DNA of 64,000 nucleotides from assembly GCA_963803295.1 (NCBI GenBank), contig CAWDMC010000009.1:62001-126000 (forward strand), written 5' to 3'. This document shows positions 45,713 to 55,036 of this stretch, in pieces (the first letter of the stretch is position 1; the number at the start of each line of letters is the position of its first letter). Source of the DNA: CAWDMC01 sp963803295. Lineage in GTDB: Bacteria; Acidobacteriota; Terriglobia; UBA7540. The notes under the pieces were generated by a model. It ran no database searches. It was not told where the DNA came from and was given only the letters and a program-made list of their open reading frames with translations. Both the position numbers and the translations under genes were made by a program.

Positions 45713-46771
45713 CTACAAGGCAGTAATCCCGGTGCACGGTTCTTTCGCACTCTCGGAACCGGTACTGGAATCCCTGATTACAAGCTTGTGAGGCAGGAGA
45801 ATACGGGCGGGGCGGGCTTTGGGTCCAGATTCCATGCGCCTCAATAGAATATTGGCAGCACGGTCTCCGATCAATCCGGCGCTTTGATCGATTGACGTAA
45901 GCGGAAGCTTAAGCAAGTCCAGGTGAGATAAGTTCGACACGCCGATCAGAGCGATGTCATCAGGCACTCTCAGGCGATGATTGAGGATGGAACGTAATCC
46001 CCCGATGGCAATCAAATCGTTGTTGCAGAAAACGGCATCCGGTCGCGGATCGGCGGATAGCAGTTGTTGCATTCTTTGAAATCCGCCCTCTTCGCCACTA
46101 ATATCCGGATGGTCCACGGTCATGACATAATTGTGAGTCACGGTCAGCCCATGACCAGCCATGGCCTTCAGGTAACCCCGGAACCGCTCGGTGCCGGTGC
46201 TATTCTCAGGGCCTCGGATGTGTGCGATGCGTCGCCGGCCACTGTTGATTAGATGCTCCGTTGCCATGACCCCAATCGCTTCGTCATCAACTCCAATAAA
46301 GTCCGCCCGTAAGCCAGCGATCTTACGATCCACGAGAATATAGGGAACATTCTGCGTTTCGATCCGCAGGAAGACGTCGCGGTGTGCCTCCGTAAGTGTT
46401 GAGGCAACGATTAGACCGTCAACCTGGTGGGCCAGGAACGACTCTATGGCTTCAATCTCGAGGTTGGGGTCTTCCTCGGAAGAGGCGATAACCATGCGGT
46501 AGCCCTTGCGGCGGATTCTGCTTCCGACGCCACCAGCAATCTCGGCAAAGAAGGGATGTTTGAGATCGGGAACGACCACACCGACCATGTAAGTTCGACC
46601 CGTCACAAGGCTGCGGGCTGCAAGGTTAGGTCGATACCCGAGTTCCCGGACTCGTCGCAGGACTCGATCTCTTGTTGCCGGGCTTATGTCTGTGTGACCC
46701 CGCAGCACTTTCGAAATCGTGACCACAGAGAGGTTCAGTTCCTTCGCGACGTCTTTCATCCGGACCGGCAT
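45713..46771 (-). CDS. LacI-family transcriptional regulator
   Basis: 352 residues from ATG 46771; ATG 46759 is an alternative. The N-terminal helix-turn-helix and hinge read MKDVAKELNLSVVTISKVLRGH and RRVRELGYRPNLAARSLVTG. A periplasmic-binding-protein-like sensor domain follows (VGVVVPDLKHPFFAEIAGGV; CNNDLIAIGGLRSILNHRL). A longer upstream frame to 46882 is rejected because the HTH should be at the N-terminus. It converges on the sugar genes and is their probable repressor. Its own upstream region has ACGTTATCGT at 46933-46942. Confidence 0.9.
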   Translation of the reverse strand: MPVRMKDVAKELNLSVVTISKVLRGHTDISPATRDRVLRRVRELGYRPNLAARSLVTGRTYMVGVVVPDLKHPFFAEIAGGVGSRIRRKGYRMVIASSEEDPNLEIEAIESFLAHQVDGLIVASTLTEAHRDVFLRIETQNVPYILVDRKIAGLRADFIGVDDEAIGVMATEHLINSGRRRIAHIRGPENSTGTERFRGYLKAMAGHGLTVTHNYVMTVDHPDISGEEGGFQRMQQLLSADPRPDAVFCNNDLIAIGGLRSILNHRLRVPDDIALIGVSNLSHLDLLKLPLTSIDQSAGLIGDRAANILLRRMESGPKARPARILLPHKLVIRDSSTGSESAKEPCTGITAL

Positions 46772-46931
46772 CGCCAAAATGCCCTTTCTGTCATCCGTTG
46801 ACCAGATCGCGCGCGAATCGACTTGCCGGGCTTGCGAACCAGCTAGGATGCGGTGCAGCCTTAGTTCGGCCTTGAGCGGCAATTCCTCAGAATGATGAGA
46901 ATCCCGGACGCCTCAATAGAGCCCATTGTAG

Positions 46932-46946
46932 CACGTTATCGTTTAG
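46932..46946. promoter_or_regulatory. near-palindromic ACGTTATCGT site upstream of the LacI gene
   Basis: CACGTTATCGTTTAG shares the ACGATAA core (reverse strand) with the sites at 37645 and 45530. It lies ~160 bases upstream of the LacI start, and suits autoregulation. Confidence 0.35.
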
Positions 46947-47223
46947 GTCATCGAAGAAACAGCTCCTTTTTGAGCTTAGTGTCCTGCGTTGTAACGCGCC
47001 TCGGCTGTGACCCGAGTTAGGGTGATGACTTCGTCCCCGGGGATGGTCCAATGCCTTCCCTGGTACCCACTCTGTGCCCAAAACTTGACTCAGAAAGTCG
47101 GATTCGAAACGTCAAGGCTTCTCGCCTCTTGTGGGCTACGTAGGCAGGCGCCGGAGGTCAGGTTCCACCCCAAACTGTAGCTGGGCTCTCAGGCCTAAGC
47201 AACGTACCATCAATCGGTTAAAG

Positions 47224-47256
47224 CCCTCGTAGGCTTATCGCCGAGGGTCCCCTTTT
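47224..47256 (+). terminator. hairpin with T-run upstream of metK
   Basis: CCCTCG (47224-47229) pairs with CGAGGG (47242-47247); TCCCCTTTT follows. It resembles an intrinsic terminator 165 bases before metK and could belong to a leader attenuator. No known SAM-riboswitch consensus was recognised in the preceding 150 bases. The stretch 46947-47420 has no gene. Confidence 0.45.
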
Positions 47257-47420
47257 CAGCGGCTGTACCGTCTTACTCGATCGGTCGCTGGCGATTGTGT
47301 CATTGACGGTTCGCGCCTCCCCATGTTAGCGTGTGTTGTTTGTCCCGCTTATGAGGCTCGTTCTGCCTGAAGTCCGGGTCAAGTCCGAGACAAGTGTGAA
47401 GCCAATGAAGGAGGCCGGGA

Positions 47421-48581
47421 GTGGGAAGTGCCAATAGCGAGTTTTTGTTTACGTCAGAGTCGGTAACGGAGGGTCATCCTGACAAGATTTGCGACCAGAT
47501 CTCCGATGCCGTATTGGATGCGGTCCTGGCGGAGGACCCGCGGGGGCGTGTGGCCTGTGAGTCGATGGTGAAGGATCGTGCCGTCTATGTGATGGGAGAA
47601 ATTACCACCTCGGCTCAGCCTGATATCGAAAAACTGGTGCGCGACACAGTCCGGGGCATCGGCTACACCTTTGACGAATGTGGTTTTACCGCTAATCAGT
47701 GCGAGTTGACCATCAACCTGACTCGGCAGAGCGGCGATATCGGTCAGGGCGTCGACACCGGTGGCGCCGGCGATCAGGGTCTGATGTTCGGCTACGCCTG
47801 CGACGAGACCGAAGAACTGATGCCGTTTCCGATCATGACGGCGCACAAGCTTTGCATGCGCTTGGCAGAGGTGCGGCGTAACGGTGTCCTTCCTTGGGTG
47901 CGTCCCGACGGCAAGAGCCAAGTGACTGTGCAATACGAGGATGGCCGTCCTAAGCGGGTTGACGCCGTCGTGGTTTCGACGCAGCATTCGGCTGAGGTTA
48001 GCAATGAGACCCTGCGTGAGGGCATTCTCGAGTGCGTCATCAAGCCAGTGATTCCCTCCTACATGCTCGATCGCCGCACCAAGTATCACATCAATCCAAC
48101 CGGCCGTTTTGTCACGGGAGGTCCGGTGGGTGATTCCGGATTGACGGGTCGCAAGATCATCGTGGATACGTACGGCGGTACGGCACACCACGGCGGCGGC
48201 GCTTTTTCAGGCAAGGATCCTACCAAGGTGGACCGCTCGGCCGCTTACATGGCGCGGCACATTGCCAAGTGCATCGTGGCGGCGGATCTGGCCAGCAGGG
48301 TTGAAGTCCAGGTGGCCTATGCCATCGGTGTGGCTGAGCCCGTGTCGGTAATGACGGAGACTTTCGGAACCGGCAAGGTGGATGAATCGAAGCTGGTCGA
48401 ACTGATCCGCGAAAACTTCGATCTCACCCCGCGCGGCATCATCAAGTCGCTCGATCTCCTCCGTCCGATTTACAAGAAGACCGCGGCTTACGGGCACTTT
48501 GGACGTTCGGAGCCCGAGTTTACCTGGGAGCACACAGCCAAAGCCGCGGATCTGAAACTGAAAGAGGAGGTAGTCCGATAG
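47421..48581 (+). CDS. metK: S-adenosylmethionine synthetase
   Basis: 386 residues. GTG start at 47421 has AAGGAGG 6 bases upstream. FLFTSESVTEGHPDKICDQISD, GAGDQGLMFGYACDET, the loop GGPVGDSGLTGRKIIVDTYG and GGGAFSGKDPTKVDRSAAY are universal motifs. It makes AdoMet from methionine and ATP, the precursor for methylation and for SpeD. ahcY follows with no gap, so AdoMet supply and S-adenosylhomocysteine removal are cotranscribed. Confidence 0.97.
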   Translation: MGSANSEFLFTSESVTEGHPDKICDQISDAVLDAVLAEDPRGRVACESMVKDRAVYVMGEITTSAQPDIEKLVRDTVRGIGYTFDECGFTANQCELTINLTRQSGDIGQGVDTGGAGDQGLMFGYACDETEELMPFPIMTAHKLCMRLAEVRRNGVLPWVRPDGKSQVTVQYEDGRPKRVDAVVVSTQHSAEVSNETLREGILECVIKPVIPSYMLDRRTKYHINPTGRFVTGGPVGDSGLTGRKIIVDTYGGTAHHGGGAFSGKDPTKVDRSAAYMARHIAKCIVAADLASRVEVQVAYAIGVAEPVSVMTETFGTGKVDESKLVELIRENFDLTPRGIIKSLDLLRPIYKKTAAYGHFGRSEPEFTWEHTAKAADLKLKEEVVR

Positions 48582-49856
48582 ATGCCGACAACTGAAAAAC
48601 TTGCTTGCGATGTGAAAGATCTCGGCCTGGCGGCGAAAGGAAAAATCCGGATCGAGTGGGCTAACCAATGGATGCCTGTGCTGCAGCTCATCCGGAAACG
48701 CTTCCAGAAGGAACGGCCGCTTGAAGGATTGCGCGTTTCCGCCTGCCTGCACGTCACCACCGAGACCGCGAATCTCGCTATCACTTTGCGTGACGGCGGC
48801 GCCCAGGTTTACGTTTGCGCCTCAAACCCGCTGAGCACCCAGGACGACGTGGCGGCCTCCCTGGTGCAGGATTATCACATTCCGACCTTCGCCATTAAGG
48901 GTGAAGACAACACCACTTACTATAACCACATTGAGTCTGCTCTCGACCACAAGCCCCAGGTGACCATGGATGATGGCGCGGATCTTGTGACTACCATCCT
49001 CACCAAACACCAGGAGTTAATCCCCAGTATCATCGCTGGTACGGAAGAAACGACCACAGGCGTGATCCGGCTGCGCAGCATGGCCCAAGAAGGGGTCCTC
49101 AAGTTTCCTGTGGTCGCCATCAACGACGCCGATACCAAGCACCTGTTTGACAACCGCTATGGGACCGGGCAGTCGACTCTTGACGGCATCCTGCGGGCCA
49201 CCAACATCCTGTTTGCCGGGCTCAAGGTAGTCGTGGCCGGTTACGGTTGGTGCGGTCGCGGCGTAGCCTCACGCGCCAAAGGGTTAGGCGCGGATGTCAT
49301 CGTAACCGAGGTGAATCCAACCCGCGCTCTCGAAGCAGTGATGGATGGCTTGCGGGTGATGAGCATGGCGGAGGCCGCCAAAATCGGGGACGTGTTTATT
49401 ACGCTCACTGGCGACAAAACAGTGCTCTCGGGCGAGCACTTCAGGCTGATGAAGAGCGGCGCCGTGGTCGCCAATTCCGGCCACTTCAATGTGGAAATCG
49501 ATATTCCGGCGCTCGAAGCGCTTTCCTCGGGCAAGCGCCAGAGCCGCGAGTCGGTGGATGAATACACGCTTCGCGACGGGCGCAAAATCTACCTTTTAGG
49601 TGAGGGCCGCCTGATCAACCTGGCCGCTGCCGAAGGGCATCCGGCCGCCGTGATGGATATGAGCTTCGCCAACCAGGCGCTCTCGGTGGAATACCTGACC
49701 AAGAATGCCAAGTCGCTTCCGGCGACGGTCTTCTCAGTGCCGAAGGATATCGACCAGGAAGTGGCGCGGTTGAAACTCGCGTCGATGGGGATCACCATCG
49801 ATACGCTTACCGACGAGCAAGAGAAATATCTCAACTCCTGGTCCGAGGGTACATAA
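48582..49856 (+). CDS. ahcY: adenosylhomocysteinase
   Basis: 424 residues, starting on the base after the metK stop. MDDGADLVTTI, ETTTGVIRLRSM, NDADTKHLFDNRYGTGQSTL, the NAD motif VVAGYGWCGRGVASRAKG and the family end are visible. It hydrolyses S-adenosylhomocysteine to adenosine and homocysteine. It lacks the ~40-residue insert and the C-terminal Lys-Tyr end found in many bacterial forms, as is usual for the archaeal/thermophile-like subfamily. Confidence 0.95.
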   Translation: MPTTEKLACDVKDLGLAAKGKIRIEWANQWMPVLQLIRKRFQKERPLEGLRVSACLHVTTETANLAITLRDGGAQVYVCASNPLSTQDDVAASLVQDYHIPTFAIKGEDNTTYYNHIESALDHKPQVTMDDGADLVTTILTKHQELIPSIIAGTEETTTGVIRLRSMAQEGVLKFPVVAINDADTKHLFDNRYGTGQSTLDGILRATNILFAGLKVVVAGYGWCGRGVASRAKGLGADVIVTEVNPTRALEAVMDGLRVMSMAEAAKIGDVFITLTGDKTVLSGEHFRLMKSGAVVANSGHFNVEIDIPALEALSSGKRQSRESVDEYTLRDGRKIYLLGEGRLINLAAAEGHPAAVMDMSFANQALSVEYLTKNAKSLPATVFSVPKDIDQEVARLKLASMGITIDTLTDEQEKYLNSWSEGT

Positions 49857-50036
49857 CCTTTTCCGATCTGGGCCATCGGGTATCGGGCTTCGCGAGATGT
49901 GGCGAGGCCGGGCTGCTCGATGGCTCTTGTGCTTATGGGGTCTATAACGTCGCGGAGACCCGTGTCCGGGCTGACGCCCTTCTGATCGATTTTTCACAAC
50001 AGCCGGAATCGACTAGGTCTACCCGGGAAGAAACCC

Positions 50037-51494
50037 ATGAAGGAATTTGCTAAGGCGGCGCTGGATACGGCTATCGCGCGTGGAGCGAGCTATGCCGATG
50101 TTCGCGTCACGGATACCCGCCAGCGTTATATTTCCACCAAGAGTGCTAAACCCTCCCAGGTGCGCGAGTCCCAGTCTTACGGGCTGGGGATCCGGGTGAT
50201 CGCGGACGGCGCCTGGGGTTTCGCGGCGACCGACGACATGAGTAAGGCGGCACTCAACAAAGCTGCTGCTGACGCAGTGGCCATTGCCAAGGCCAGCGCC
50301 CTTTGCAAGAAGGGGGAGGTGCGGCTGGTGCCAGAAGAGAAGGTTGTAGATCGCTGGGAAAGTCCTTGCCGCATCGATCCCTTCACCGTTCCCGTGGCCA
50401 GCTGCCTCGATCTGCTGCTCAATATCGACCGGGAAGTACTGAAGGTGGTCGGCGTGACGCTTTCCGAGAGCAACCTGGATTTCCGCCGGCTCGATCAGTT
50501 GTTCATGTCAAGTGCGGGCTCAGAGATTCACCAGTTCCGCACCCAGAGCGGCGCTGGCTTTGTTGCCACCGCTTTTGCCGGCAACGAGATCCAACGGCGG
50601 TCCTATCCGAATTCGTTTGGGGGGCAGCATCAGATCCGCGGTTATGAAATGGTTGAGGAACTTGATATGCTCGGTAACGCCCGCCGCACGGCCGAAGAGT
50701 GCGTGTCGCTTCTCCGCGCCGAGCAGTGTCCTGCCGACGTGCGCGACGTGATCCTGGGGAGTTCCCAGTCTGGCTTGCAGATTCACGAATCGATTGGCCA
50801 TCCCATTGAGCTTGACCGCGTCCTCGGTACGGAAGCCAACTTTGCCGGAATGAGCTTTCTCACCCTCGATAAACTGAACTCGCTCAAGTACGCCTCCGAT
50901 ATCGTCAACGTGGTGGCCGATGCCACGCCGGCTCACGGTCCGGGCCTCGGAACCTTTGCTTATGACGACGAGGGTGTTCGGGCGCAGTCCACGCCCATCA
51001 TTAAAGACGGCCTGTTTGTCGGCTACCTGACCTCGCGCGAAACGGCGGCTCAGATCGGCCAGGAGCGCTCCAATGGCACCATGCGCGCCGACGGTTGGAA
51101 CCGCCTGCCTCTGATTCGCATGACCAATGTCAGCCTGCTGCCGGGGAAGGGAAGTCTGGCAGACCTGATCGCCGACACCGACGACGGCATCTACATGGAG
51201 ACCAACCGCAGTTGGTCCATCGACGACCGGCGCTATAATTTTCAGTTCGGCACCGAGATCGGCTGGGAGATTAAGCACGGCAAGGTCACCCGCGTGCTGA
51301 AAAATCCCAGCTATGGCGGTATCACCACGGAGTTTTGGAATTCCTGCGACGCCGTCTGTGGTCCTGAAGAGTGGACGCTGTGGGGTACGCCGAACTGCGG
51401 CAAAGGCCAGCCCATGCAAACGATGGGAACAGGGCACGGATCTTCCCCGGCGCGGTTCAGGAACGTCAAGGTCGGGGTGGCGTATTCGGGGTAA
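50037..51494 (+). CDS. tldD: TldD-like metalloprotease subunit
   Basis: 485 residues. The zinc site motif HESIGHPIELDRV (HExxxH) with the downstream Cys in PNCGKGQPMQTMGTGH identifies the active subunit. SYADVRVTDTRQRYISTK is the N-terminal family signature. In TldD/TldE complexes it degrades unfolded peptides and trims modified peptides such as microcins. The partner gene follows at 51705; the two are separated by a decayed tRNA. Confidence 0.93.
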   Translation: MKEFAKAALDTAIARGASYADVRVTDTRQRYISTKSAKPSQVRESQSYGLGIRVIADGAWGFAATDDMSKAALNKAAADAVAIAKASALCKKGEVRLVPEEKVVDRWESPCRIDPFTVPVASCLDLLLNIDREVLKVVGVTLSESNLDFRRLDQLFMSSAGSEIHQFRTQSGAGFVATAFAGNEIQRRSYPNSFGGQHQIRGYEMVEELDMLGNARRTAEECVSLLRAEQCPADVRDVILGSSQSGLQIHESIGHPIELDRVLGTEANFAGMSFLTLDKLNSLKYASDIVNVVADATPAHGPGLGTFAYDDEGVRAQSTPIIKDGLFVGYLTSRETAAQIGQERSNGTMRADGWNRLPLIRMTNVSLLPGKGSLADLIADTDDGIYMETNRSWSIDDRRYNFQFGTEIGWEIKHGKVTRVLKNPSYGGITTEFWNSCDAVCGPEEWTLWGTPNCGKGQPMQTMGTGHGSSPARFRNVKVGVAYSG

Positions 51495-51503
51495 GGGGAA
51501 GTT

Positions 51504-51576
51504 GGCCCGGTCGTTCAGCGGTAGAAGGCACCCTTTGTAAGGGTGATGTCGGCCCCTTTTACTCGACCCCAGGCCA
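51504..51576 (+). pseudogene. decayed tRNA-Thr (UGU)-like sequence
   Basis: Acceptor strands GGCCCGG (51504-51510) and CCAGGCC (51569-51575) pair 6 of 7. The D-arm GTTCAGCGGTAGAAG is recognisable with one mismatch. The anticodon arm CACCC-TTTGTAA-GGGTG (51529-51545) is perfect, with TGT as anticodon. The T-arm (51552-51568) does not pair, and there is no CCA. It is therefore a relic or a highly unusual tRNA. Confidence 0.55.
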
Positions 51577-51704
51577 CTATTCAGTCAGGTCAATGAACCC
51601 TCACCCGAACGCTTCGCGCCCCCTGCTCTCGGAGAGGCTGCTATCAAACTGATGACTGTCGGTTTGCCGGCTAAGCCGACAACGGACGACTGGCCACTTA
51701 TAAA

Positions 51705-53039
51705 ATGTTAACTCGCCAACGTGCAGAAGAAATTTTCAAGAAAGTCCTCAAATGGTCCACGGCGGATGAAACCGAGGCCATGATTGGCTCGAACTCCTAT
51801 TCGCTCACGCGCTTCGCCAACAACATCATTCACCAGAATGTGGCCGAGGAAGGATCGTATCTTTCGGTGCGCGCCGTCGTGGACCAGCGGATGGCTCGCG
51901 CCAGCACCAACAAGTTCGATGAGGACTCCATCCGCGAGGCTTGTGAGCGCGCCCTGATCCTGGCACGGCTGCAACCGCCTATTCCCGATTTGCTGCCGAT
52001 GCCCGGTCCGCAGACCTATCGCGCCCTCGACCGCTTCTTTGAGGGCACGGCTGATCTTAGTCCCCTTGTTCGCGCTGAGACCGTCAAGAGCGTGATCGCC
52101 CGGGCTGAAAAAGATCAACTAACGGCGGCCGGTGTGTACTCTAGCGGGGCCGTGGTCTCGGCCATGTTCAATTCCCGAGGCTTGCGTGCCTATCATGAAG
52201 AGACCATGGCGGAGTTCTCGGTGACCATGCTGGGGGATAATAGTTCCGGCTGGGCCAAGAAGACGGCTCACCAACATGAGGAGCTCGATTCTGAATCCCT
52301 GGCCGAGCGGGCTGCGCGCAAAGCACTCGATAGCCGCGAACCGCGCGACATTCCGCCCGGGCACTATACGGTGATCCTGGAGCCTGCGGCTGTGCTTGAC
52401 CTGATGGGCTTCATGTTCATCGATTTCGGCGGTCTCATGGTGGACGAGAAGCGTAGTTTCCTCACAGGCCGCGTAGGATCGAAGTTGTTTGGAGATAACA
52501 TCAACATCCGCGACGACGTGTTCCACCCCATGCAAGGGGGCGCCCCGTTTGATGGGGAGGGCATCCCACGGCATCGCGTCAAGCTGGTCGAGAAAGGCGT
52601 AGTGACACACCTGGTCTATGCCCGCCAGACGGCACACAAGCTCGGCGCCAAGCCCACCGGTCATGGATTTCCGCTGCCGAACGAATACGGCGAAGCGCCC
52701 ATGAATCTTGTCTTTGATGGCGGACGCGCGAGCGTTGACGAGATGGTCCGCTCGACGGAACGTGGACTGTTGGTAACCCGATTGTGGTACATCCGCGAGG
52801 TCGATCCTTACCAGAAGATCCTTACTGGCATGACCCGCGATGGCACCTTTTGGATCGAGGGGGGCCAGGTCCGCTACGGGGTAAAGAACTTCCGCTTTAA
52901 CCAGAGTTTGGTGGATCTGCTCAATCACGTGGAGTTGATGTCAGCGCCCCAACGCACGGCCGGCGAGGAGAGCTTTGAGATGGTGATCCCCGCCATGAAA
53001 ATCTCGGGCTTCAACCTCTCGTCCACCACGAAGTTCTAG
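51705..53039 (+). CDS. tldE: TldE/PmbA-like subunit
   Basis: 444 residues. The family fold is clear (ETEAMIGSNSYSLTRFANNIIHQN at the N-terminus; GKxF/IRDDVFHPMQGGAPFDGEG region; ending MKISGFNLSSTTKF). The HExxxH zinc motif of TldD is absent, as expected for the non-catalytic partner. The ATG has no Shine-Dalgarno and is directly preceded by TATAAA. Together with tldD it forms the Tld protease; substrate unknown, and no microcin or RiPP precursor is evident nearby. Confidence 0.9.
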   Translation: MLTRQRAEEIFKKVLKWSTADETEAMIGSNSYSLTRFANNIIHQNVAEEGSYLSVRAVVDQRMARASTNKFDEDSIREACERALILARLQPPIPDLLPMPGPQTYRALDRFFEGTADLSPLVRAETVKSVIARAEKDQLTAAGVYSSGAVVSAMFNSRGLRAYHEETMAEFSVTMLGDNSSGWAKKTAHQHEELDSESLAERAARKALDSREPRDIPPGHYTVILEPAAVLDLMGFMFIDFGGLMVDEKRSFLTGRVGSKLFGDNINIRDDVFHPMQGGAPFDGEGIPRHRVKLVEKGVVTHLVYARQTAHKLGAKPTGHGFPLPNEYGEAPMNLVFDGGRASVDEMVRSTERGLLVTRLWYIREVDPYQKILTGMTRDGTFWIEGGQVRYGVKNFRFNQSLVDLLNHVELMSAPQRTAGEESFEMVIPAMKISGFNLSSTTKF

Positions 53040-53083
53040 GCAAGCCTGGACCCGCGGGCTGCTGAAAGACGTTCCGGAGGCCC

Positions 53084-53273
53084 GTCACTCCGAGCACAGC
53101 GAGGAATCTCGCTTTGAAGCTAGCCGCCTTTTCCCCCATACTTTTCGCCATTTAGTTTGGCCTTTCGGTCCGTAATCGGCCGATGGGCTGCCAGCTTCCG
53201 ATTTGGCTATCCAGGCTATGGGGGCCAGACGAGACAAGACCAATGCGAGATTCTTCGCTTCGCTCAGAATGAC
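53084..53273. repeat. 29-base inverted repeats in the tldE-pirin gap
   Basis: Left arm 53084-53112 and right arm 53245-53273 are imperfect reverse complements; consensus GTCATTCTGAGCGAAGCGAA then GAATCTCGC. A single copy is at 37244. Paired arms 133 bases apart resemble a small non-autonomous element, or two copies of a dispersed repeat. The 310-base gap 53040-53349 has no gene. Confidence 0.7.
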
Positions 53274-53349
53274 GTGGACCCTCGGCTCGTGCGGAACGCC
53301 CACGTTAATCTCTCTTGTTGATTCGGTGCGATCAATTGAGCGGCTGATC

Positions 53350-54264
53350 CTACCGCCCCGCTTCTGTCTTGAGGAAGGTTCCCTCGCGAAGCTCCAAGTA
53401 GGCTTCCCGTAGTTGTTCCTGGGTATTCATCACGATCGGTCCGTACCATGCAACCGGCTCCTCGAGCGGCTTTCCTGAAGCCAGGAGGAAACGGATACCA
53501 TCTTCCCCGGCCTGCACAATCACTTCATCGCCGCGGTCGAAGAGTACCAGCGAGCGGTTATCCGCCTTCTCCGGAGGTGTGGTATCCGCCCAGCCGACTC
53601 CTTCGGTTGGCACGGCGAGCGGTCCTGAGGCATTGCAGAATGTCCCGTTACCCGCGAAAACGTAGGCGAAGGCGTGGCGCGTGGTCTCGACCGGGAGCGA
53701 TTTCCTCCTGCCCGGAGGCACGGAGACGTCGAGATAGATCGGGTCCGAGGCGATCCCATCCACCGGACCCTTCGCACCCCAGAAGCTTCCGCACACCACT
53801 CGCACCCGCGTCCCGTCGTCATCCGTGATCACAGGGATATCAGGGGCCTTGACTTCCTGGTAGCGGGGCGGCGTCATCTTCAGCGCCGAAGGCAGGTTTG
53901 CCCACAACTGAAATCCGTGCATGCTGCCGTTGGCATCCCCTTTAGGCATTTCCTGATGGATGATGCCGCTTCCCGCAGTCATCCACTGGACGTCGCCGGC
54001 GGCGATGGTGCCTCGGTTTCCGATGCTATCCCCATGCTCGACATTGCCTGCCAGGACGTATGTTATGGTCTCGATCCCCCGGTGCGGATGCCATGGAAAG
54101 CCTGCCAGGTAATCCTCCGGAACATCATTGCGGAAGTCGTCAAGGAGAAGGAACGGATCGAAATCCGACGTATTGCCGAAGCCAAACGCGCGGCGCAAAT
54201 GCACGCCGGCGCCTTCCAGCGTCGGCTTGGCTTTGATGAGTCGTTTGACGGGTCGTAGGGACAT
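53350..54264 (-). CDS. pirin family protein
   Basis: 304 residues; GGAGG lies 5 bases before ATG 54264. The N-terminal cupin shows FLLLDDFRNDVPEDYLAGF, PHRGIETITYVLAG with two His, and HQEMPK with His/Glu, the iron site. The C-terminal pirin cupin is complete. Pirins bind Fe(II); some are quercetin dioxygenases. The role here is unknown. Confidence 0.9.
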   Translation of the reverse strand: MSLRPVKRLIKAKPTLEGAGVHLRRAFGFGNTSDFDPFLLLDDFRNDVPEDYLAGFPWHPHRGIETITYVLAGNVEHGDSIGNRGTIAAGDVQWMTAGSGIIHQEMPKGDANGSMHGFQLWANLPSALKMTPPRYQEVKAPDIPVITDDDGTRVRVVCGSFWGAKGPVDGIASDPIYLDVSVPPGRRKSLPVETTRHAFAYVFAGNGTFCNASGPLAVPTEGVGWADTTPPEKADNRSLVLFDRGDEVIVQAGEDGIRFLLASGKPLEEPVAWYGPIVMNTQEQLREAYLELREGTFLKTEAGR

Positions 54265-54547
54265 CTGATCCTCCAGTCGTGGGTCTCTCGCCCAGGTACA
54301 CAACCTTGACTTCCGGACACGAGCAGGTTCGGCCCCTGTCGAGCCAGTTGCGCAAGGCGTACTGCGCCTGTGCGAAGTCCGGCCACAGAGCCCCACCAGT
54401 AGCTTTCGCGATTTACACTTGTCCCTAAATAGATGCGAGCGAAAGGCTGCTGGTCTCAGCTTCGATAAGGGCGTTAGTCAGGCCTTGGCCGCGTCCGCGA
54501 GGTTCTGCGGCCCATATGGTTGGCCCGCATCAGTTTTGCAGATTCTC

Positions 54548-55036
54548 TTAGGCCGAGGCGCGCGCCTGCGCCTGTCGCTTAGGAAAGGGCCGCGTAATAG
54601 ACGCGTGTACTTGAGCCTCCTCATAGCCGGCAACAGTGAAGTAGATGGCGCGATCGAAGAAACGGCTGAGCATATGGTAGAGCTCAATTTGCTGATAAAG
54701 TTCCATGGCTGAGTCTACCCACCCCTGGGTGTAGATGAAGCTGCGCAGGGTCTGCTTGGTGAGTGTCAGCGCATAAATCACTTCGGCGAGCGGAACCCCG
54801 TCGTGGAACCGTTTATGTCCGAGCTTCCGGTACAAGTTCTCGTTGGTCGCGTCAGACTTGGAGTCCAGCCACTCTCCCAGATTGCGTATCACGTGGAGTA
54901 TCCGGCTGCGCTTCTCCTGCTGATCGAGCTTGTGATAGCTTGCCGCTCGCGGATTGGTTTCGATCTCGCTGACCACCTGCCCAGTGAGTTCCTCAGCATG
55001 CATTTCGATCATTTCTACCAGACGTTTCGCCAACAT
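54548..55036 (-). CDS. RsbRD N-terminal-like helical sensor protein
   Basis: 162 residues from ATG 55036 with GGGAGGG upstream. All-helical, similar to the RsbR N-terminal (non-heme-globin-like) domain family: MLAKRLVEMIEMHAEELTGQVV, YHKLDQQEKRSRILHVIRNLGEW and FHDGVPLAEVIYALTLTKQT. No STAS domain is attached. It may act with the STAS protein at 33088, but this is inference only. Confidence 0.65.
   Translation of the reverse strand: MLAKRLVEMIEMHAEELTGQVVSEIETNPRAASYHKLDQQEKRSRILHVIRNLGEWLDSKSDATNENLYRKLGHKRFHDGVPLAEVIYALTLTKQTLRSFIYTQGWVDSAMELYQQIELYHMLSRFFDRAIYFTVAGYEEAQVHASITRPFPKRQAQARASA

Noticed and set aside
47100..47420. SAM riboswitch upstream of metK
   Set aside because: None of the conserved core strings of SAM-I, SAM-IV or SAH riboswitches was recognised; only a terminator-like hairpin remains.
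50520..51437. 305-codon minus-strand frame opposite tldD
   Set aside because: Antisense to the zinc-site region of tldD; composition is typical of a shadow frame.
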